A stretch of DNA of 64,000 bases from Devosia equisanguinis (GCF_900631955.1 NZ_UZWD01000009.1:112523-176522); one strand, 5' to 3'. Counted from the first letter of the stretch, positions 46,658 to 55,605 are shown. Numbers and translations: made by a program. The notes: generated from the sequence alone by a model not told the origin.

Positions 46658-48079
46658 TTAGTCGAGCACGAAGCCGACTGAACCGTTGAAGCCGCCACGC
46701 ATCTCGCCGCCGCCGACGACGCCATAGCGCCGCTCGAGAGCACCAAGAAAAACGCCTTCCGCATCCGTGGCTGGCACGCTGAAATCGGTCGGAACGGCGA
46801 CGGTGTTGGCAGGGGTAGGCGATGCCAAATATGGAGTCACAATGATCACTAATTCCGTTTCTTGGCTCTTATATTCATTGGACCGGAATAGGGCTCCGAG
46901 AATTGGGATATTGCCTAGGGCGGGAAGCTGATCAATCGATCGGCTTGTTCTGCTGTCAAGGAGTCCGCCAATTGCTAGAGTTGTTCCAGGAGAGAGCTCA
47001 ATTGTTGTTGAAGCTTTTCTCGTTGATAGTGTGGCGTTGGCAATAGGTTCGGAAACCTCTGTCTCCATGGTAAGGCCGATGGAGCCGTTGCTCTTCACAG
47101 TTGGTGTGAAATTGAGCTTAATTCCGTAGTCTCTGAGGGTGTATATTGGGATTCCTGTTGTGGGGTCGATGCCGCTTGCGTAGCTAATCTCGCCGCCCAC
47201 CATAAAGTCTGCCTTATTTCCAGACATCGCGGTAAGCGTCGGCTGCGCTAGCACATGCACGGCGCCCCGCGTCTCAAGCGCCTTGATGGCGGCGTTGAGC
47301 TGAACGTTGCCGATCGGGAATCCACCGGTGGCATTGTCGACGCCCCAGCCGGTGCCGGTCGCCTGCGGGCTATTGAAACCGAGGCTTACATTGCCGATAG
47401 TTGCCGTGCCGGACAGATTTATACCCAACTGCTTGGCCACGTCGCGGCGGATTTCCGAGACGGTGACTTGCAGCATCACCTGCTGCGGCCCTGACACATC
47501 GATAATGCTGGCGACGTTCTCTGCAGAGCCTGCGAACTGCACCGCCACCGCTACGGCGCGGTCCTTGTCCTCGGTGGAGAGCACAGAACCGGTCAGTACG
47601 ACACGATTGGTCGATCCGCCCAAGGTGACGGACTCCACCTTGATGTGCGATCCGGGAATGACCCGGGCCAAGGCTGCTTCGAGTGCGCTACCGACCTGGG
47701 AGGGTTCTTCCATCACCCGCACGTCCAGCACCTGGATGGTGCGGCCGGCATCGTCGATGAACAAGATATTGGTGTCGCCCCCGCGCACGCCCTGGATGAT
47801 GGCACGCGTCCTGGTCCGCATGATCGCAGCCGCAAGGTCGGGCTGCGACACGATCACTTCGGCCACCCCTGCGGGCAGGTCGACGATCATCGACTTGTTG
47901 AGCTGCACCTCCACCTTGCGGGTCGCGCCATAAGCGCCAGCCGCGATGGCGATCTGCGCATCCTGCGCCACAAGCGGCAGGCCCGGCGCTGCAGTGGCCA
48001 GCAGCGCGCCCGCCAGCGTGGCACCAAGGGTGCGGCGGAAAAAGGATTTCGGCATGGTCATGGACTTGCGCATCTGCAT
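46658..48079 (-). CDS. cpaC: Outer-membrane secretin of the Tad pilus, CpaC (RcpA)
   Basis: The 473-residue protein has a signal peptide, an N-terminal pilus-type domain (about 40-120), a BON-like segment (about 130-190) and a secretin domain (about 210-450) with VRGGDTNILFIDD and the closing ELVIIVTPYLASP. It forms the outer-membrane channel for Flp pili. About residues 283-420 use AT-rich third positions and rare codons such as AGA and CTA, unlike both flanks, which suggests a transferred segment. Starts at 48079 and 48073 are both possible. Confidence 0.93.
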   Translation of the reverse strand: MQMRKSMTMPKSFFRRTLGATLAGALLATAAPGLPLVAQDAQIAIAAGAYGATRKVEVQLNKSMIVDLPAGVAEVIVSQPDLAAAIMRTRTRAIIQGVRGGDTNILFIDDAGRTIQVLDVRVMEEPSQVGSALEAALARVIPGSHIKVESVTLGGSTNRVVLTGSVLSTEDKDRAVAVAVQFAGSAENVASIIDVSGPQQVMLQVTVSEIRRDVAKQLGINLSGTATIGNVSLGFNSPQATGTGWGVDNATGGFPIGNVQLNAAIKALETRGAVHVLAQPTLTAMSGNKADFMVGGEISYASGIDPTTGIPIYTLRDYGIKLNFTPTVKSNGSIGLTMETEVSEPIANATLSTRKASTTIELSPGTTLAIGGLLDSRTSRSIDQLPALGNIPILGALFRSNEYKSQETELVIIVTPYLASPTPANTVAVPTDFSVPATDAEGVFLGALERRYGVVGGGEMRGGFNGSVGFVLD

Positions 48080-48088
48080 CTCCGCCCC

Positions 48089-49024
48089 CTACTGCGGGAG
48101 GACCTGGGGCGCCTCGGGCGCCATCTGAATCTCGGGATCCGACGACACGTAGTCGCTATCGGACGAATAGTCGGCCGCAAACTGCTGCTGGTCGGGCATG
48201 GTGCCGCCAGCTCCGACGCCGGCCATCACTGACTGTTCCTTGCCGAAGCGGATGAGGCGCACGGCCTGGTTGGCCGTTGTGGGGCGCCCCATATCAGGGC
48301 GGTTGAAGTCGGTTACCGCGCGCAGCGTCAGGCTGAGCTGGCCACGCATCGAGGCGTTGATCAAGGTCTCGGCCTGGGCCGGATCGAGCTCGAGAGTGGC
48401 AATGGTGTTCTTGTCGAAGGTTACCGGCACCGGGGCGCCATTCTCCGATTGCTCGCTCCCGCCGCTGGCGCCCATTTCGCCCAGGCGCTTGCCGATGGCG
48501 AGAACGCGCACATTGGACAGGATGACTTCGGAGCGCTGCCCCATATTGGTCGAGGTGGTAAGAACCACGTCCACATGGTCGTTCGGTACCACGAAGCCGC
48601 CGGCGCTGGACACTGCCGTCACGCCCACCGAGACGCCGCGCATGCCAGACGATAGGACGGCCGAGAGATAGCCTTGGTCTGCATTGACCAGCTTGGCGGC
48701 ACGGATCGGCTCGCCTGGGAAAAATTCGAAGCGCACCACCGAACCGGTCAGCTCAGATGGCGCTTCGGGCATGGCGGCAATGGTGACATATTCGGGACGC
48801 AGGGCGCCTTCCGGCCAGTCCTGCCATTCGACCGAATTGGTGGTGAGACGCTCACCAATGCCGATTGGCCCCTTGGCCACCAGCACCTGGGTCCTGGCTT
48901 CGGGAACGACCTGGGTAACGACCTGCTGTGGTGCCGGTGCGCGATTGCCGCGTGTGACGAGGAAAGCGGCAAGGCCGCCAGCCACGAGGGCAATTACCAA
49001 CAGGATAATACGCGCCGGCTTCAT
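48089..49024 (-). CDS. cpaB: Flp pilus assembly protein CpaB (RcpC)
   Basis: The 311-residue protein has an N-terminal signal anchor (RIILLVIALVAGGLAAFLV, residues 5-23) and then an SAF-type domain (about 50-115, VLVAKGPIGIGERLTTNSVE) and a C-terminal RcpC-like domain. CpaB lies in the periplasm and helps the secretin assemble. It is the first gene of the main tad operon, and a perfect hairpin terminator sits upstream between it and the peptidase gene. Two GTTAAT motifs lie in the gap upstream. Confidence 0.9.
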   Translation of the reverse strand: MKPARIILLVIALVAGGLAAFLVTRGNRAPAPQQVVTQVVPEARTQVLVAKGPIGIGERLTTNSVEWQDWPEGALRPEYVTIAAMPEAPSELTGSVVRFEFFPGEPIRAAKLVNADQGYLSAVLSSGMRGVSVGVTAVSSAGGFVVPNDHVDVVLTTSTNMGQRSEVILSNVRVLAIGKRLGEMGASGGSEQSENGAPVPVTFDKNTIATLELDPAQAETLINASMRGQLSLTLRAVTDFNRPDMGRPTTANQAVRLIRFGKEQSVMAGVGAGGTMPDQQQFAADYSSDSDYVSSDPEIQMAPEAPQVLPQ

Positions 49025-49202
49025 GACCACACTCCGGTTGTCCGCGGGCCATGCAGCCCCAGTTCCACCGGATCGACTATGGAGTGAAAGGGTCAAAGTT
49101 TAGTTAATCGCTCCTTTTCAGGATAGGTTAATGAACTGTGAATGCTTGCGTTTTGCGAATGAAGACGCCCGCTGTTCGTCGTTTTACTGATGAGGTGACG
49201 CC

Positions 49203-49236
49203 AAAATGCAAAAGGGTCGTGCATGGCACGACCCTT
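49203..49236 (-). terminator. Rho-independent terminator after cpaA
   Basis: An eleven-base perfect stem (49212-49222 with 49226-49236, loop ATG) is followed on the minus strand by TTTTGCATTTT. It lies 28 bases beyond the stop of the prepilin peptidase gene, separating it from cpaB. Confidence 0.8.
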
Positions 49237-49263
49237 GAAAGCCCGCTGAAAGAGCTGCGAAGA

Positions 49264-49764
49264 TCAGGCAGTGAGGTGGAGGAAGATGGCCGAATGCGAA
49301 TAGGTCATCAGCCCGGCGACCGCCATGGCGATACCATAGGGGATGCCCTGCTTGCTGTCATGCAGCCGCTCGAGCCAGCGATAGCGCGCCAGAAACGGGG
49401 TGAGTGGCACGCGGCGCAAAACCAGGATCAGCAGCGTCAGGACGCCGCCGAACAGGGCTGTGTAGACGAGATAGGGCAGGGCCAACCCAAAGCCGAGCCA
49501 GAGGGTGGTCGCCGCCGCGAGTTTGGCGTCACCGCCGCCGATCCAGCCCAGAGCAAAAAGCCCGAACGCCACAGCCAGCACCGCCAGCGCACACAGCACA
49601 TGCATGGCAAATTGCTGCAGCGGCAGGTTGATGGCGATGGCAACGACGAAGAAGCTGGCGACCAGCAACAGCACCAGTTTGTTGGAGATCCGCATGGTCA
49701 ATAGATCGGACGATGCGGCAAAAGCCATCAGCAGCGGAAAGATCAACAGGGCGATCGTGGACAT
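49264..49764 (-). CDS. cpaA: Prepilin peptidase CpaA (TadV)
   Basis: This 166-residue membrane protein is a short type IV prepilin peptidase without the N-methylating domain. The two catalytic aspartates are visible in SSDLLTMRISN (Asp20) and in GGGDAKL near residue 79. It cuts Flp prepilin and the TadE-type pseudopilins encoded nearby. It has about six helices. It lies alone between two terminators on the minus strand, so it appears to be its own unit, transcribed after the pilin gene. Confidence 0.9.
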   Translation of the reverse strand: MSTIALLIFPLLMAFAASSDLLTMRISNKLVLLLVASFFVVAIAINLPLQQFAMHVLCALAVLAVAFGLFALGWIGGGDAKLAAATTLWLGFGLALPYLVYTALFGGVLTLLILVLRRVPLTPFLARYRWLERLHDSKQGIPYGIAMAVAGLMTYSHSAIFLHLTA

Positions 49765-49826
49765 GGCGGTGGACTCGTAACAATCAGGCGTCTACTCACC
49801 CTGCCAAAGCGCGGTTAACAAAGCTC

Positions 49827-49856
49827 AAAATAAAAAGGGAGGCCTCGTGGCCTCCC
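49827..49856 (-). terminator. Rho-independent terminator after the Flp pilin gene
   Basis: A perfect eight-base stem (49837-49844 with 49849-49856, loop TCGT) is followed on the minus strand by TTTTTATTTTG. It ends the short pilin unit and lies 30 bases beyond its stop. Confidence 0.85.
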
Positions 49857-49886
49857 TCAAATCTAGCGGCTTGTTGCCGGCAACTA

Positions 49887-50102
49887 TTAGCTGCCGCCAC
49901 CAGCGGCCGGTGCGGCTGGCGTATTCATGTTGTTTACGCTGTCACCCAGCACATCAGAAATGCCGTTGAACAGGCTGCCGAGGTTACCACCCAGCGCCTG
50001 CGCGGCGACGATGATACCAACGGAGATAAGTGCGGCGATCAGGCCGTATTCGATTGCGGTCGCGCCCGACTCGTCCTGCGCGAAACGTGCGAAAATGTTC
50101 AT
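49887..50102 (-). CDS. flp: Flp family major pilin
   Basis: The 71-residue prepilin has a basic leader (NIFARFAQDESG) cut before ATAIEYGLIAALISVGIIVA, with the diagnostic Glu5-Tyr6 pair, then a short soluble tail ending in a Pro/Ala/Gly-rich stretch. It is the subunit of the Flp pilus. AAGGAG lies upstream of the ATG at 50102. It is transcribed from the AT-rich gap shared with the pilus-formation gene, and it ends in a strong terminator before cpaA. High expression relative to the machinery is plausible. Confidence 0.93.
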   Translation of the reverse strand: MNIFARFAQDESGATAIEYGLIAALISVGIIVAAQALGGNLGSLFNGISDVLGDSVNNMNTPAAPAAGGGS

Positions 50103-50488
50103 TCCCAGGCTCCTTTTTACACGTTCTCGGGTGACGGCTATGTCGGACACGTCACACAACGAACATGAGCAAACCCTAGCCCTGACCTATTGAAAGAGCG
50201 TTAATCGGCGCACCGATCCGGTCGCGATGGAGCCTCCCATTATTCATAGTCGACAATAGGTTAATGAGAAGATTTGTCTTTTATCAATTGCTATCCGCAA
50301 CATTTGCAGCTTTAGTTTGTCCATATATAGTATAGGGCGCTTCCACTGTGCTGGCGCCTCCGGTGCGATACTCATATGGACCTGTGCCTGCCGGTTTGGC
50401 GGTGCCGAGGACTTGGATTACTCGTTTTCGAAGTATTTACCATTCTGTCAGATCGTAGGGCCTGCGTATCAGTTGCCGGAATGTCGCC
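50103..50488. promoter_or_regulatory. AT-rich divergent control region of the pilin gene
   Basis: This 386-base gap separates the minus-strand Flp gene from the plus-strand pilus N-domain gene. Positions about 50230-50340 are visibly AT-rich for this genome, with a TATATA-like run near 50325. Two GTTAAT motifs occur near 50200 and 50260 and resemble CtrA half-sites, though I do not see the full spaced pair. No gene is supported here. Confidence 0.4.
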
Positions 50489-50938
50489 ATGTCTCGATTT
50501 ATAGCCGCCCTTATCGGTCTTGCCATGGCTGGCTCGCTGTCACCGGCGCCGGCCATTGCCCAGGATGGCGCCCCCATCAATGTGAACGTCAATATGGCGC
50601 GCGTGCTGCGCATCAGCGCGCCGGCGGCAACTGTTATCGTCGGCAACCCTGGCATTGCCGACGTCACCATTCAGGATCCACTGACACTGATCCTGACCGG
50701 CAAGAGTTACGGCCAGACCAATCTCATCATCCTCGACAGCTCTGGCCAGCCGATTGCCGACACCCTGGTTGAAGTCGCGCAGATGCAGGCGGGAGTGACG
50801 ACCGTTTACCAGGGGCAGCGCCGCACCAGTATCGCCTGCGCGCCGGTTTGCCAGCCCTTGGTGATGATGGGTGACGACAATGGCTTTTCCAGCACCGCGC
50901 TGGCCTCCTCGCAGCTCGTGCAATCGACAGCCAACTGA
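50489..50938 (+). CDS. Pilus assembly N-terminal domain protein (secretin-associated)
   Basis: The 149-residue protein has a signal peptide (ALIGLAMAGSLSPAPAIA) and a domain resembling the pilus-formation N-terminal region that opens the secretin CpaC: INVNVNMARVLRI, then GNPGIADVTIQDPLTLILTG and TNLIILDSSGQP. It ends with a short Ser/Gln tail and two cysteines. It is probably a periplasmic part of the tad machine. It is transcribed opposite to the main tad operon, followed by two TadE-type genes. Confidence 0.85.
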   Translation: MSRFIAALIGLAMAGSLSPAPAIAQDGAPINVNVNMARVLRISAPAATVIVGNPGIADVTIQDPLTLILTGKSYGQTNLIILDSSGQPIADTLVEVAQMQAGVTTVYQGQRRTSIACAPVCQPLVMMGDDNGFSSTALASSQLVQSTAN

Positions 50939-51064
50939 CCAAGACCTTCGGGCATGACTTAACCGGCTGGCAACTGTCTCTGCCGAAACTGCCCCAATTC
51001 GGCGCGTTCTAACCAATGATTAGCTCTGCCCACCTAGGTTTGTGGCAGACGAGGCGCGTGGGGC

Positions 51065-51625
51065 ATGGCGACAGGGTTGTTAAACAAATCCGCAAGATCG
51101 GGCAGGGCCTGGCGTCGCCGCTTCATGCGCAATGAGGATGGCGCGACGGCAATTGAGTTCGCTCTATTGTCCTTTCCCTTCTTTCTGATTGTCGCGGGCA
51201 TCCTCCAGACATCGGTGATTTTTTTGGCCAGCCAGGTGCTAGAAAGCGCCGTCAACGACGCTGCGCGCAGTATTCGTACCGGCCAGTTCAATCCGACAAC
51301 GTCGATCGACACATTCCGTGCCGCTGTCTGCGATCGGCTTTACAATCTCTATGCCGATTGCTCGGGTCTGCATGTACGTGTGGCCGAAGTGGTGAATTTC
51401 CAATCCGCCACGGTCGTGCCACCCGTCGATCCCACTTGCGCGGAGAACTGCGACTGGCTCGTGCCGGAGGTATGGCAACCCGGCGGCTCGCGCAGTGTCG
51501 TCCTGGTGCAGGTGCATTATCGCTATCCGGTCTATCTGCAGGCTGGCCCGCTTGGCATGTCCAACCTTGGCGATGGCCGGCGCCTGATCGGGACCGCGAC
51601 CGTATTCCAGAACGAGCCGTTCTGA
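51065..51625 (+). CDS. TadE/TadG-type pseudopilin 1
   Basis: The 186-residue protein has a leader with RNEDG then ATAIEFALLSFPFFLIVAGI, the prepilin-peptidase site and hydrophobic helix of TadE-family proteins. The extracytoplasmic domain has four cysteines, including CAENC, that may form disulfides. TadE and TadG types are minor pseudopilins needed for Flp pilus function. Its TGA overlaps the ATG of the next gene by one base (TGATG). Confidence 0.85.
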   Translation: MATGLLNKSARSGRAWRRRFMRNEDGATAIEFALLSFPFFLIVAGILQTSVIFLASQVLESAVNDAARSIRTGQFNPTTSIDTFRAAVCDRLYNLYADCSGLHVRVAEVVNFQSATVVPPVDPTCAENCDWLVPEVWQPGGSRSVVLVQVHYRYPVYLQAGPLGMSNLGDGRRLIGTATVFQNEPF

Positions 51626-52203
51626 TGCGTCCGTTTGTCAAGAAGCCCGCCATGTTCACCCGCTTCCTGCGTGCCAGAAAAGGCTCTGCTGCCGTCGAAT
51701 TTGCCCTGATCCTGCCGGTCATGCTGCTGGTCTATATCGGCACCATGGAGGCGAGTGCGCTGATCTCAATGGATCGCAAGGTGCAATCCGTCGCTTCGTC
51801 GATGGGAGACCTTGTCTCACGTACCAATACCAGTCTGACTCGCGCCCAGATGCGCGATTTCTTCAGCGCCGCCAGCGGCATCATGACCCCTTATGACGCC
51901 AGCAAGGTGCGTCAGGTCGTAACAGCCATCTCCGTCTCCAGCTCCGGCGAGGCCAAGGTCGCTTGGTCGCGCGAATATGTGGGAGGGGCAAGCGATTATA
52001 CCGTTGGCACTCAATATCCGCGCGACAGCGCCTATCCGCTGCCGCAAGCGATGATCGATATTGCCAAGGGGCATATGGTGATTGCTGCGGAGGCGACCTA
52101 TTCCTACACTCCGCTCTACGGGATCGTCTTCGACCAGCCGGTCAATCTCTACCGATCCGGTTTTTACCTGCCCCGTTTCGGTGGCATAATTACTGTGCCG
52201 TAA
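51625..52203 (+). CDS. TadE/TadG-type pseudopilin 2
   Basis: The 192-residue protein has a longer basic leader and RKG then SAAVEFALILPVMLLVYIG, again the TadE-type processing and membrane segment. The soluble part has no cysteine. It is coupled to the preceding gene by a one-base stop-start overlap. No TadG with a von Willebrand domain or TadD lipoprotein is seen in the window, so the locus is the reduced alphaproteobacterial form or has further genes elsewhere. Confidence 0.85.
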   Translation: MRPFVKKPAMFTRFLRARKGSAAVEFALILPVMLLVYIGTMEASALISMDRKVQSVASSMGDLVSRTNTSLTRAQMRDFFSAASGIMTPYDASKVRQVVTAISVSSSGEAKVAWSREYVGGASDYTVGTQYPRDSAYPLPQAMIDIAKGHMVIAAEATYSYTPLYGIVFDQPVNLYRSGFYLPRFGGIITVP

Positions 52204-52212
52204 TTGGCGAGA

Positions 52213-52389
52213 CTAGATCTCCTCGTCGCCGTCTGCCTGTGGCTCATCATCGCGTGCGGGAATGGCGTAGCTGCCGCTGAGCCAGCGGTTGAGGTCGACG
52301 TCGGCGCAGCGTTTTGAGCAGAATGGCTTGAATTTCTCCACTGCGGACTTGCCGCAAATGGGACATTTCTTGGCGGCAGGGGTGTTCAT
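52213..52389 (-). CDS. yacG: DNA gyrase inhibitor YacG
   Basis: The 58-residue zinc protein has Cys9 and Cys12 in KCPICGK and Cys24 and Cys28 in [14 protein letters not shown], followed by a short acidic tail. YacG binds zinc and, in E. coli, inhibits DNA gyrase. The ATG overlaps the stop of maf by one base (TGATG), matching the maf-yacG pair in Hyphomicrobiales. The frame is short and easy to miss, but all four ligands and the [16 protein letters not shown] signature are present. Confidence 0.92.
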   Translation of the reverse strand: MNTPAAKKCPICGKSAVEKFKPFCSKRCADVDLNRWLSGSYAIPARDDEPQADGDEEI

Positions 52390-53027
52390 CACACGCCTGA
52401 ATGGCTCGATTGGTTGAGCCAGTTGAAATGGACGGGATAGCCTTCACCGGCCAGAAGCTGGGTGACTTCGTTGAGCGGCAAGCCGACGACACCGGTGTAA
52501 GATCCTGACATCTTTACAACAAATGCCCCGGCAATGCCCTGGATGGCGTAGCCACCGGCCTTGTCGCGCCATTCGGCGCTGGCCAGATAGGCCTCCATCT
52601 CGCGATTGGAGAGGCGCTTGAAACGGATGCGGGTCTCGACCAAGCGCTGACGCTTTGCGCCCGAAGGGGTAATGAGTGTGACCCCAGTATAAACGCGATG
52701 TGAACGCCCAGAGAGCAGGCGCAGGCAATCGGTCGCCTCCTCCATTGTCTCGGCCTTGGGCAGGATGCGCCGACCCACGGCCACCACCGTGTCCGCACCA
52801 AGAACCAGCGCATTGGAGCCGAAGCCGGCAATGCGCGCCTTGTGCTGTGCGGTGAGGGCTTTGAGGTCGGCGAGGCGCTGCGCCAATTTGCGGGGCAGCT
52901 CGCCCTTTTCCGGCGTCTCGTCCACATGGGCTGGCACCAGATGCTCCGGCTCCACGCCCACCTGGTTCAGCAGGGCCAGCCGGCGCGGCGAGGCGGATGC
53001 CAGGATCAGGTCGGGACGGCTGGACAT
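52389..53027 (-). CDS. maf: Maf-family nucleotide pyrophosphatase
   Basis: The 212-residue protein has the Maf start [19 protein letters not shown] and the segments [12 protein letters not shown] and YAIQGIAG. The family hydrolyses noncanonical or standard nucleoside triphosphates to monophosphates and, in some bacteria, blocks septum formation. It lies between infA and yacG. The gene starts nine bases after the infA stop and overlaps yacG by one base, indicating one transcript for this housekeeping set. Confidence 0.93.
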   Translation of the reverse strand: MSSRPDLILASASPRRLALLNQVGVEPEHLVPAHVDETPEKGELPRKLAQRLADLKALTAQHKARIAGFGSNALVLGADTVVAVGRRILPKAETMEEATDCLRLLSGRSHRVYTGVTLITPSGAKRQRLVETRIRFKRLSNREMEAYLASAEWRDKAGGYAIQGIAGAFVVKMSGSYTGVVGLPLNEVTQLLAGEGYPVHFNWLNQSSHSGV

Positions 53028-53036
53028 GCGCTCAGA

Positions 53037-53255
53037 TCACTTGAAGCGATAGGTAATGCGACCCTTGGTGAGGTCGTAAGGGGTCATTTCGCACAGCACC
53101 TTGTCGCCGGCGAGAACGCGGATGCGGTTCTTGCGCATGCGACCGGCAGTGTGGGCGATAATCTCGTGATCGTTTTCCAGCTTGACCCGAAAGGTCGCGT
53201 TGGGAAGCAATTCGGTGACCACGCCCGGAAATTCGAGCACTTCTTCCTTGGCCAT
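53037..53255 (-). CDS. infA: Translation initiation factor IF-1
   Basis: IF-1 is 72 residues with the OB fold typical of the family: [20 protein letters not shown], then [20 protein letters not shown] and the end [11 protein letters not shown]. It binds the ribosomal A site during initiation. The start codon is ATG with a clear AGGAG region just upstream. It follows the UPF0262-phosphatase fusion gene after 76 bases, so it may have its own promoter in addition to read-through. Confidence 0.98.
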   Translation of the reverse strand: MAKEEVLEFPGVVTELLPNATFRVKLENDHEIIAHTAGRMRKNRIRVLAGDKVLCEMTPYDLTKGRITYRFK

Positions 53256-53331
53256 ACTTTCTCCTGGGAAGGCCCCGAGCCGCGCAGAAAGGGCGGGCAG
53301 GGCCGTAAATTTGGGCGGAACCTACTGCAAA

Positions 53332-54291
53332 TCAACCGGTTTGTGAACCACCGGAAACCAAGGGTTCCAAACGCTCGCGCACACGCCGTCTCAAACCGTC
53401 TCGAAGCTCGCGATAAGCGTTGAGAACCAGCTCGCGACTGCCCTCGACAAGGGACGGATCTTCGACCTTCCAATGCTCGATGGCGCCGGCCTCGAGCCCC
53501 TTGCGTTCGACGGCCTCGGGGGCGTCGTCGGAAAGGGTGATGACGAGATCGAAATGGTTGGCAACCAGTTCGTCGAGGATATGGGGCGTGTGGATCGACA
53601 TATCAATGCCGATCTCTTCCATCACCTCATGCACGAAACCATCGGCCTTGCCGCCATTTACGCCCACCGAGCGGGCAATGACGCGGCCCGGGAAAGCCTG
53701 GCGCGCCAGCGCTGCGGCAATGGGGGAGCGCACCGAGTTCATCGAGCAAACGAACAGCACAGTGGGCAGTTCGCTGGTCGCCTCGTCGATGCGGCTGGCA
53801 TAGGGCTGCACCGCGCAGATGAGCGTGAACAGGCGACGCGCCGTGTTGAGATCGATGATCAGCTTGTTGGTCAGCCGCGTCCGCAACAGCTCGGCGGCCT
53901 CGTTATGCATGCCCCGCCGGGCCATGTCGACGGTCTCGATCTGGAACGGCTGGGCCGAGCGGATGGCCTCGTAATAGGCGTCGCGAATGCGGAAATAGTC
54001 GCGAATCAAGCGTCGGAACGGGGTGAGCGAGAGATAGTGCGCGGCGATCGGCTTGAAGGTTTCAGGATCACGCACGTCGAGCACAATGAAATTGCCGACA
54101 ATGGAGACGTGAAGGGCGAACGGACCTTCCGCCGCGACGCGAGCCGGGCGGAAGCTGTTGTCCTCGAGCAGGTCATAAATGGCGATCCGCCATTCATGCA
54201 CTTCGTCGGGATTGATCGAGGTAATGGTATTGGGGTCGAGCGTGACGGTGACGAGCCTGTCCTTGTCGGTCACCTTCTGCTCTGTACCCAT
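53332..54291 (-). CDS. UPF0262 domain fused to low-molecular-weight protein tyrosine phosphatase
   Basis: The 319-residue protein joins two families usually encoded by separate adjacent genes. Residues 1-160 are UPF0262 (TPFRRLIRDYFRIRDAYYEA, MARRGMHNEAAELLRTRL and ARRLFTLICAV). After about 15 linker residues comes a low-molecular-weight phosphatase (about 176-319) with the P-loop VCSMNSVRSP (Cys182, Arg188) and a later VEDPS that may supply the general acid. The catalytic cysteine and arginine are intact. UPF0262 has no known activity; the fusion suggests it works with the phosphatase. The ATG at 54291 is eight bases after hisD. Confidence 0.88.
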   Translation of the reverse strand: MGTEQKVTDKDRLVTVTLDPNTITSINPDEVHEWRIAIYDLLEDNSFRPARVAAEGPFALHVSIVGNFIVLDVRDPETFKPIAAHYLSLTPFRRLIRDYFRIRDAYYEAIRSAQPFQIETVDMARRGMHNEAAELLRTRLTNKLIIDLNTARRLFTLICAVQPYASRIDEATSELPTVLFVCSMNSVRSPIAAALARQAFPGRVIARSVGVNGGKADGFVHEVMEEIGIDMSIHTPHILDELVANHFDLVITLSDDAPEAVERKGLEAGAIEHWKVEDPSLVEGSRELVLNAYRELRDGLRRRVRERLEPLVSGGSQTG

Positions 54292-54299
54292 GGATACGC

Positions 54300-55592
54300 T
54301 CACCGATTGAGACGAATGGAAATGGAGCGGCCATGGCCGTCGAGCGCCTCCACCTCGGCGATGGTTACCGCGGCATCGGCCAGTGCCGACAGCGAAGACG
54401 GCGTGCACCCCAGAATTGAGGTGCGCTTGACGAAGTCGAGCACGCCCAGCCCCGAGGCGAAGCGCGCCGACCGTGCCGTGGGCAACACATGGTTGGAGCC
54501 GCCGACATAGTCGCCAATGGCCTCTGGCGTATGATGGCCCAGAAAGATCGCGCCCGCATGGCGTATGGCAGGCACCAGCGATTGCGGATCGTCCACCGCC
54601 AGTTCCACATGCTCAGAGGCAATGCGATTGGCCAATTCGGTCGCGATGTCGAGCGAGTCAACGGTGATGATGGCACCGAACTCTTCCCAACCTTCCCGGG
54701 CAATCGACTGTTTTGGCAACAGACTCAATTGGCGGTCGACTTCGGCCGCCACGGCATCGGCTAGGCCCGGGTCCGTCGTGACGAGGATCGACTGCGCACC
54801 GCCGCCATGTTCGGCCTGGGCAATAAGGTCGGCCGCGACCCATGCCGGGTTGGCCGAGCCATCGGCAATGACGAGAACTTCGGAGGGGCCGGCAATCATG
54901 TCGATGCCCACCTGCCCGAACACCTGCCGCTTGGCGGCGGCGACATAGGCATTGCCCGGGCCCACCACCTTGTCGACACGTGGAATGGTCGCGGTGCCGT
55001 AAGCAAGGGCGGCCACCGCCTGCGCGCCGCCGATGCGGTAAATCTCGGTAACGCCGGCAATCTCGGCTGCCGCGAGGATGGCGGGCGAATAATGGCCGTT
55101 CGGGGTGGGGACCACCATGGCAATGCGCTTGACCCCCGCCACATGGGCAGGCACCGCATTCATCAGCACGGATGAAGGATAGGAGGCCAGGCCACCGGGC
55201 ACATAGATGCCGACGGCGTCGACCGCAGTCCAGCGCGAGCCCAGCGTCACCCCGATATCGTCGGTGTAGACGTGGTCGACCGGCTTCTGCTTTTCGTGAT
55301 GCGCCTTGATGCGGTCATGGGCGGTCTGCAGTGCCGCCCGCACCTCCGGCGTCACCCTTGCGGAGGCCGCTGCAATTTCCTCGGGCGTGAAGCGCAGGGT
55401 TTGGGCCGATACATCCGCCTTGTCGAAGCGGTTGGTCAGTTCCACCACCGCTTCGTCGCCGCGCTTGCGCACATCGGCGATGATGCCGGCCACCACATCG
55501 CCGACTTCCTGGCTGGCCTCGCGTTTGCCGGCAAGAAGGTCAGAAAAGCGCTGTTCGAAATCGGTGTCGGCGCTGTCGAGGCGAAGAGGCAT
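54300..55592 (-). CDS. hisD: Histidinol dehydrogenase
   Basis: HisD carries out the last two steps of histidine synthesis, oxidising histidinol to histidine with NAD and zinc. The 430-residue protein shows VGIYVPGGLASYPSSVLMNA, GPGNAYVAAAKRQVFGQVGI and the zinc and substrate segment AEHGGGAQSILVT, then SEHVEL and SNHVLPT. The ATG at 55592 is right for the family; an upstream frame extends 261 bases and is not coding. It follows DUF2948 after 13 bases and leads to the fusion gene, which preserves the usual hisD-UPF0262 order. Confidence 0.97.
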   Translation of the reverse strand: MPLRLDSADTDFEQRFSDLLAGKREASQEVGDVVAGIIADVRKRGDEAVVELTNRFDKADVSAQTLRFTPEEIAAASARVTPEVRAALQTAHDRIKAHHEKQKPVDHVYTDDIGVTLGSRWTAVDAVGIYVPGGLASYPSSVLMNAVPAHVAGVKRIAMVVPTPNGHYSPAILAAAEIAGVTEIYRIGGAQAVAALAYGTATIPRVDKVVGPGNAYVAAAKRQVFGQVGIDMIAGPSEVLVIADGSANPAWVAADLIAQAEHGGGAQSILVTTDPGLADAVAAEVDRQLSLLPKQSIAREGWEEFGAIITVDSLDIATELANRIASEHVELAVDDPQSLVPAIRHAGAIFLGHHTPEAIGDYVGGSNHVLPTARSARFASGLGVLDFVKRTSILGCTPSSLSALADAAVTIAEVEALDGHGRSISIRLNR

Positions 55593-55605
55593 AAGCGGAC
55601 TTTCG

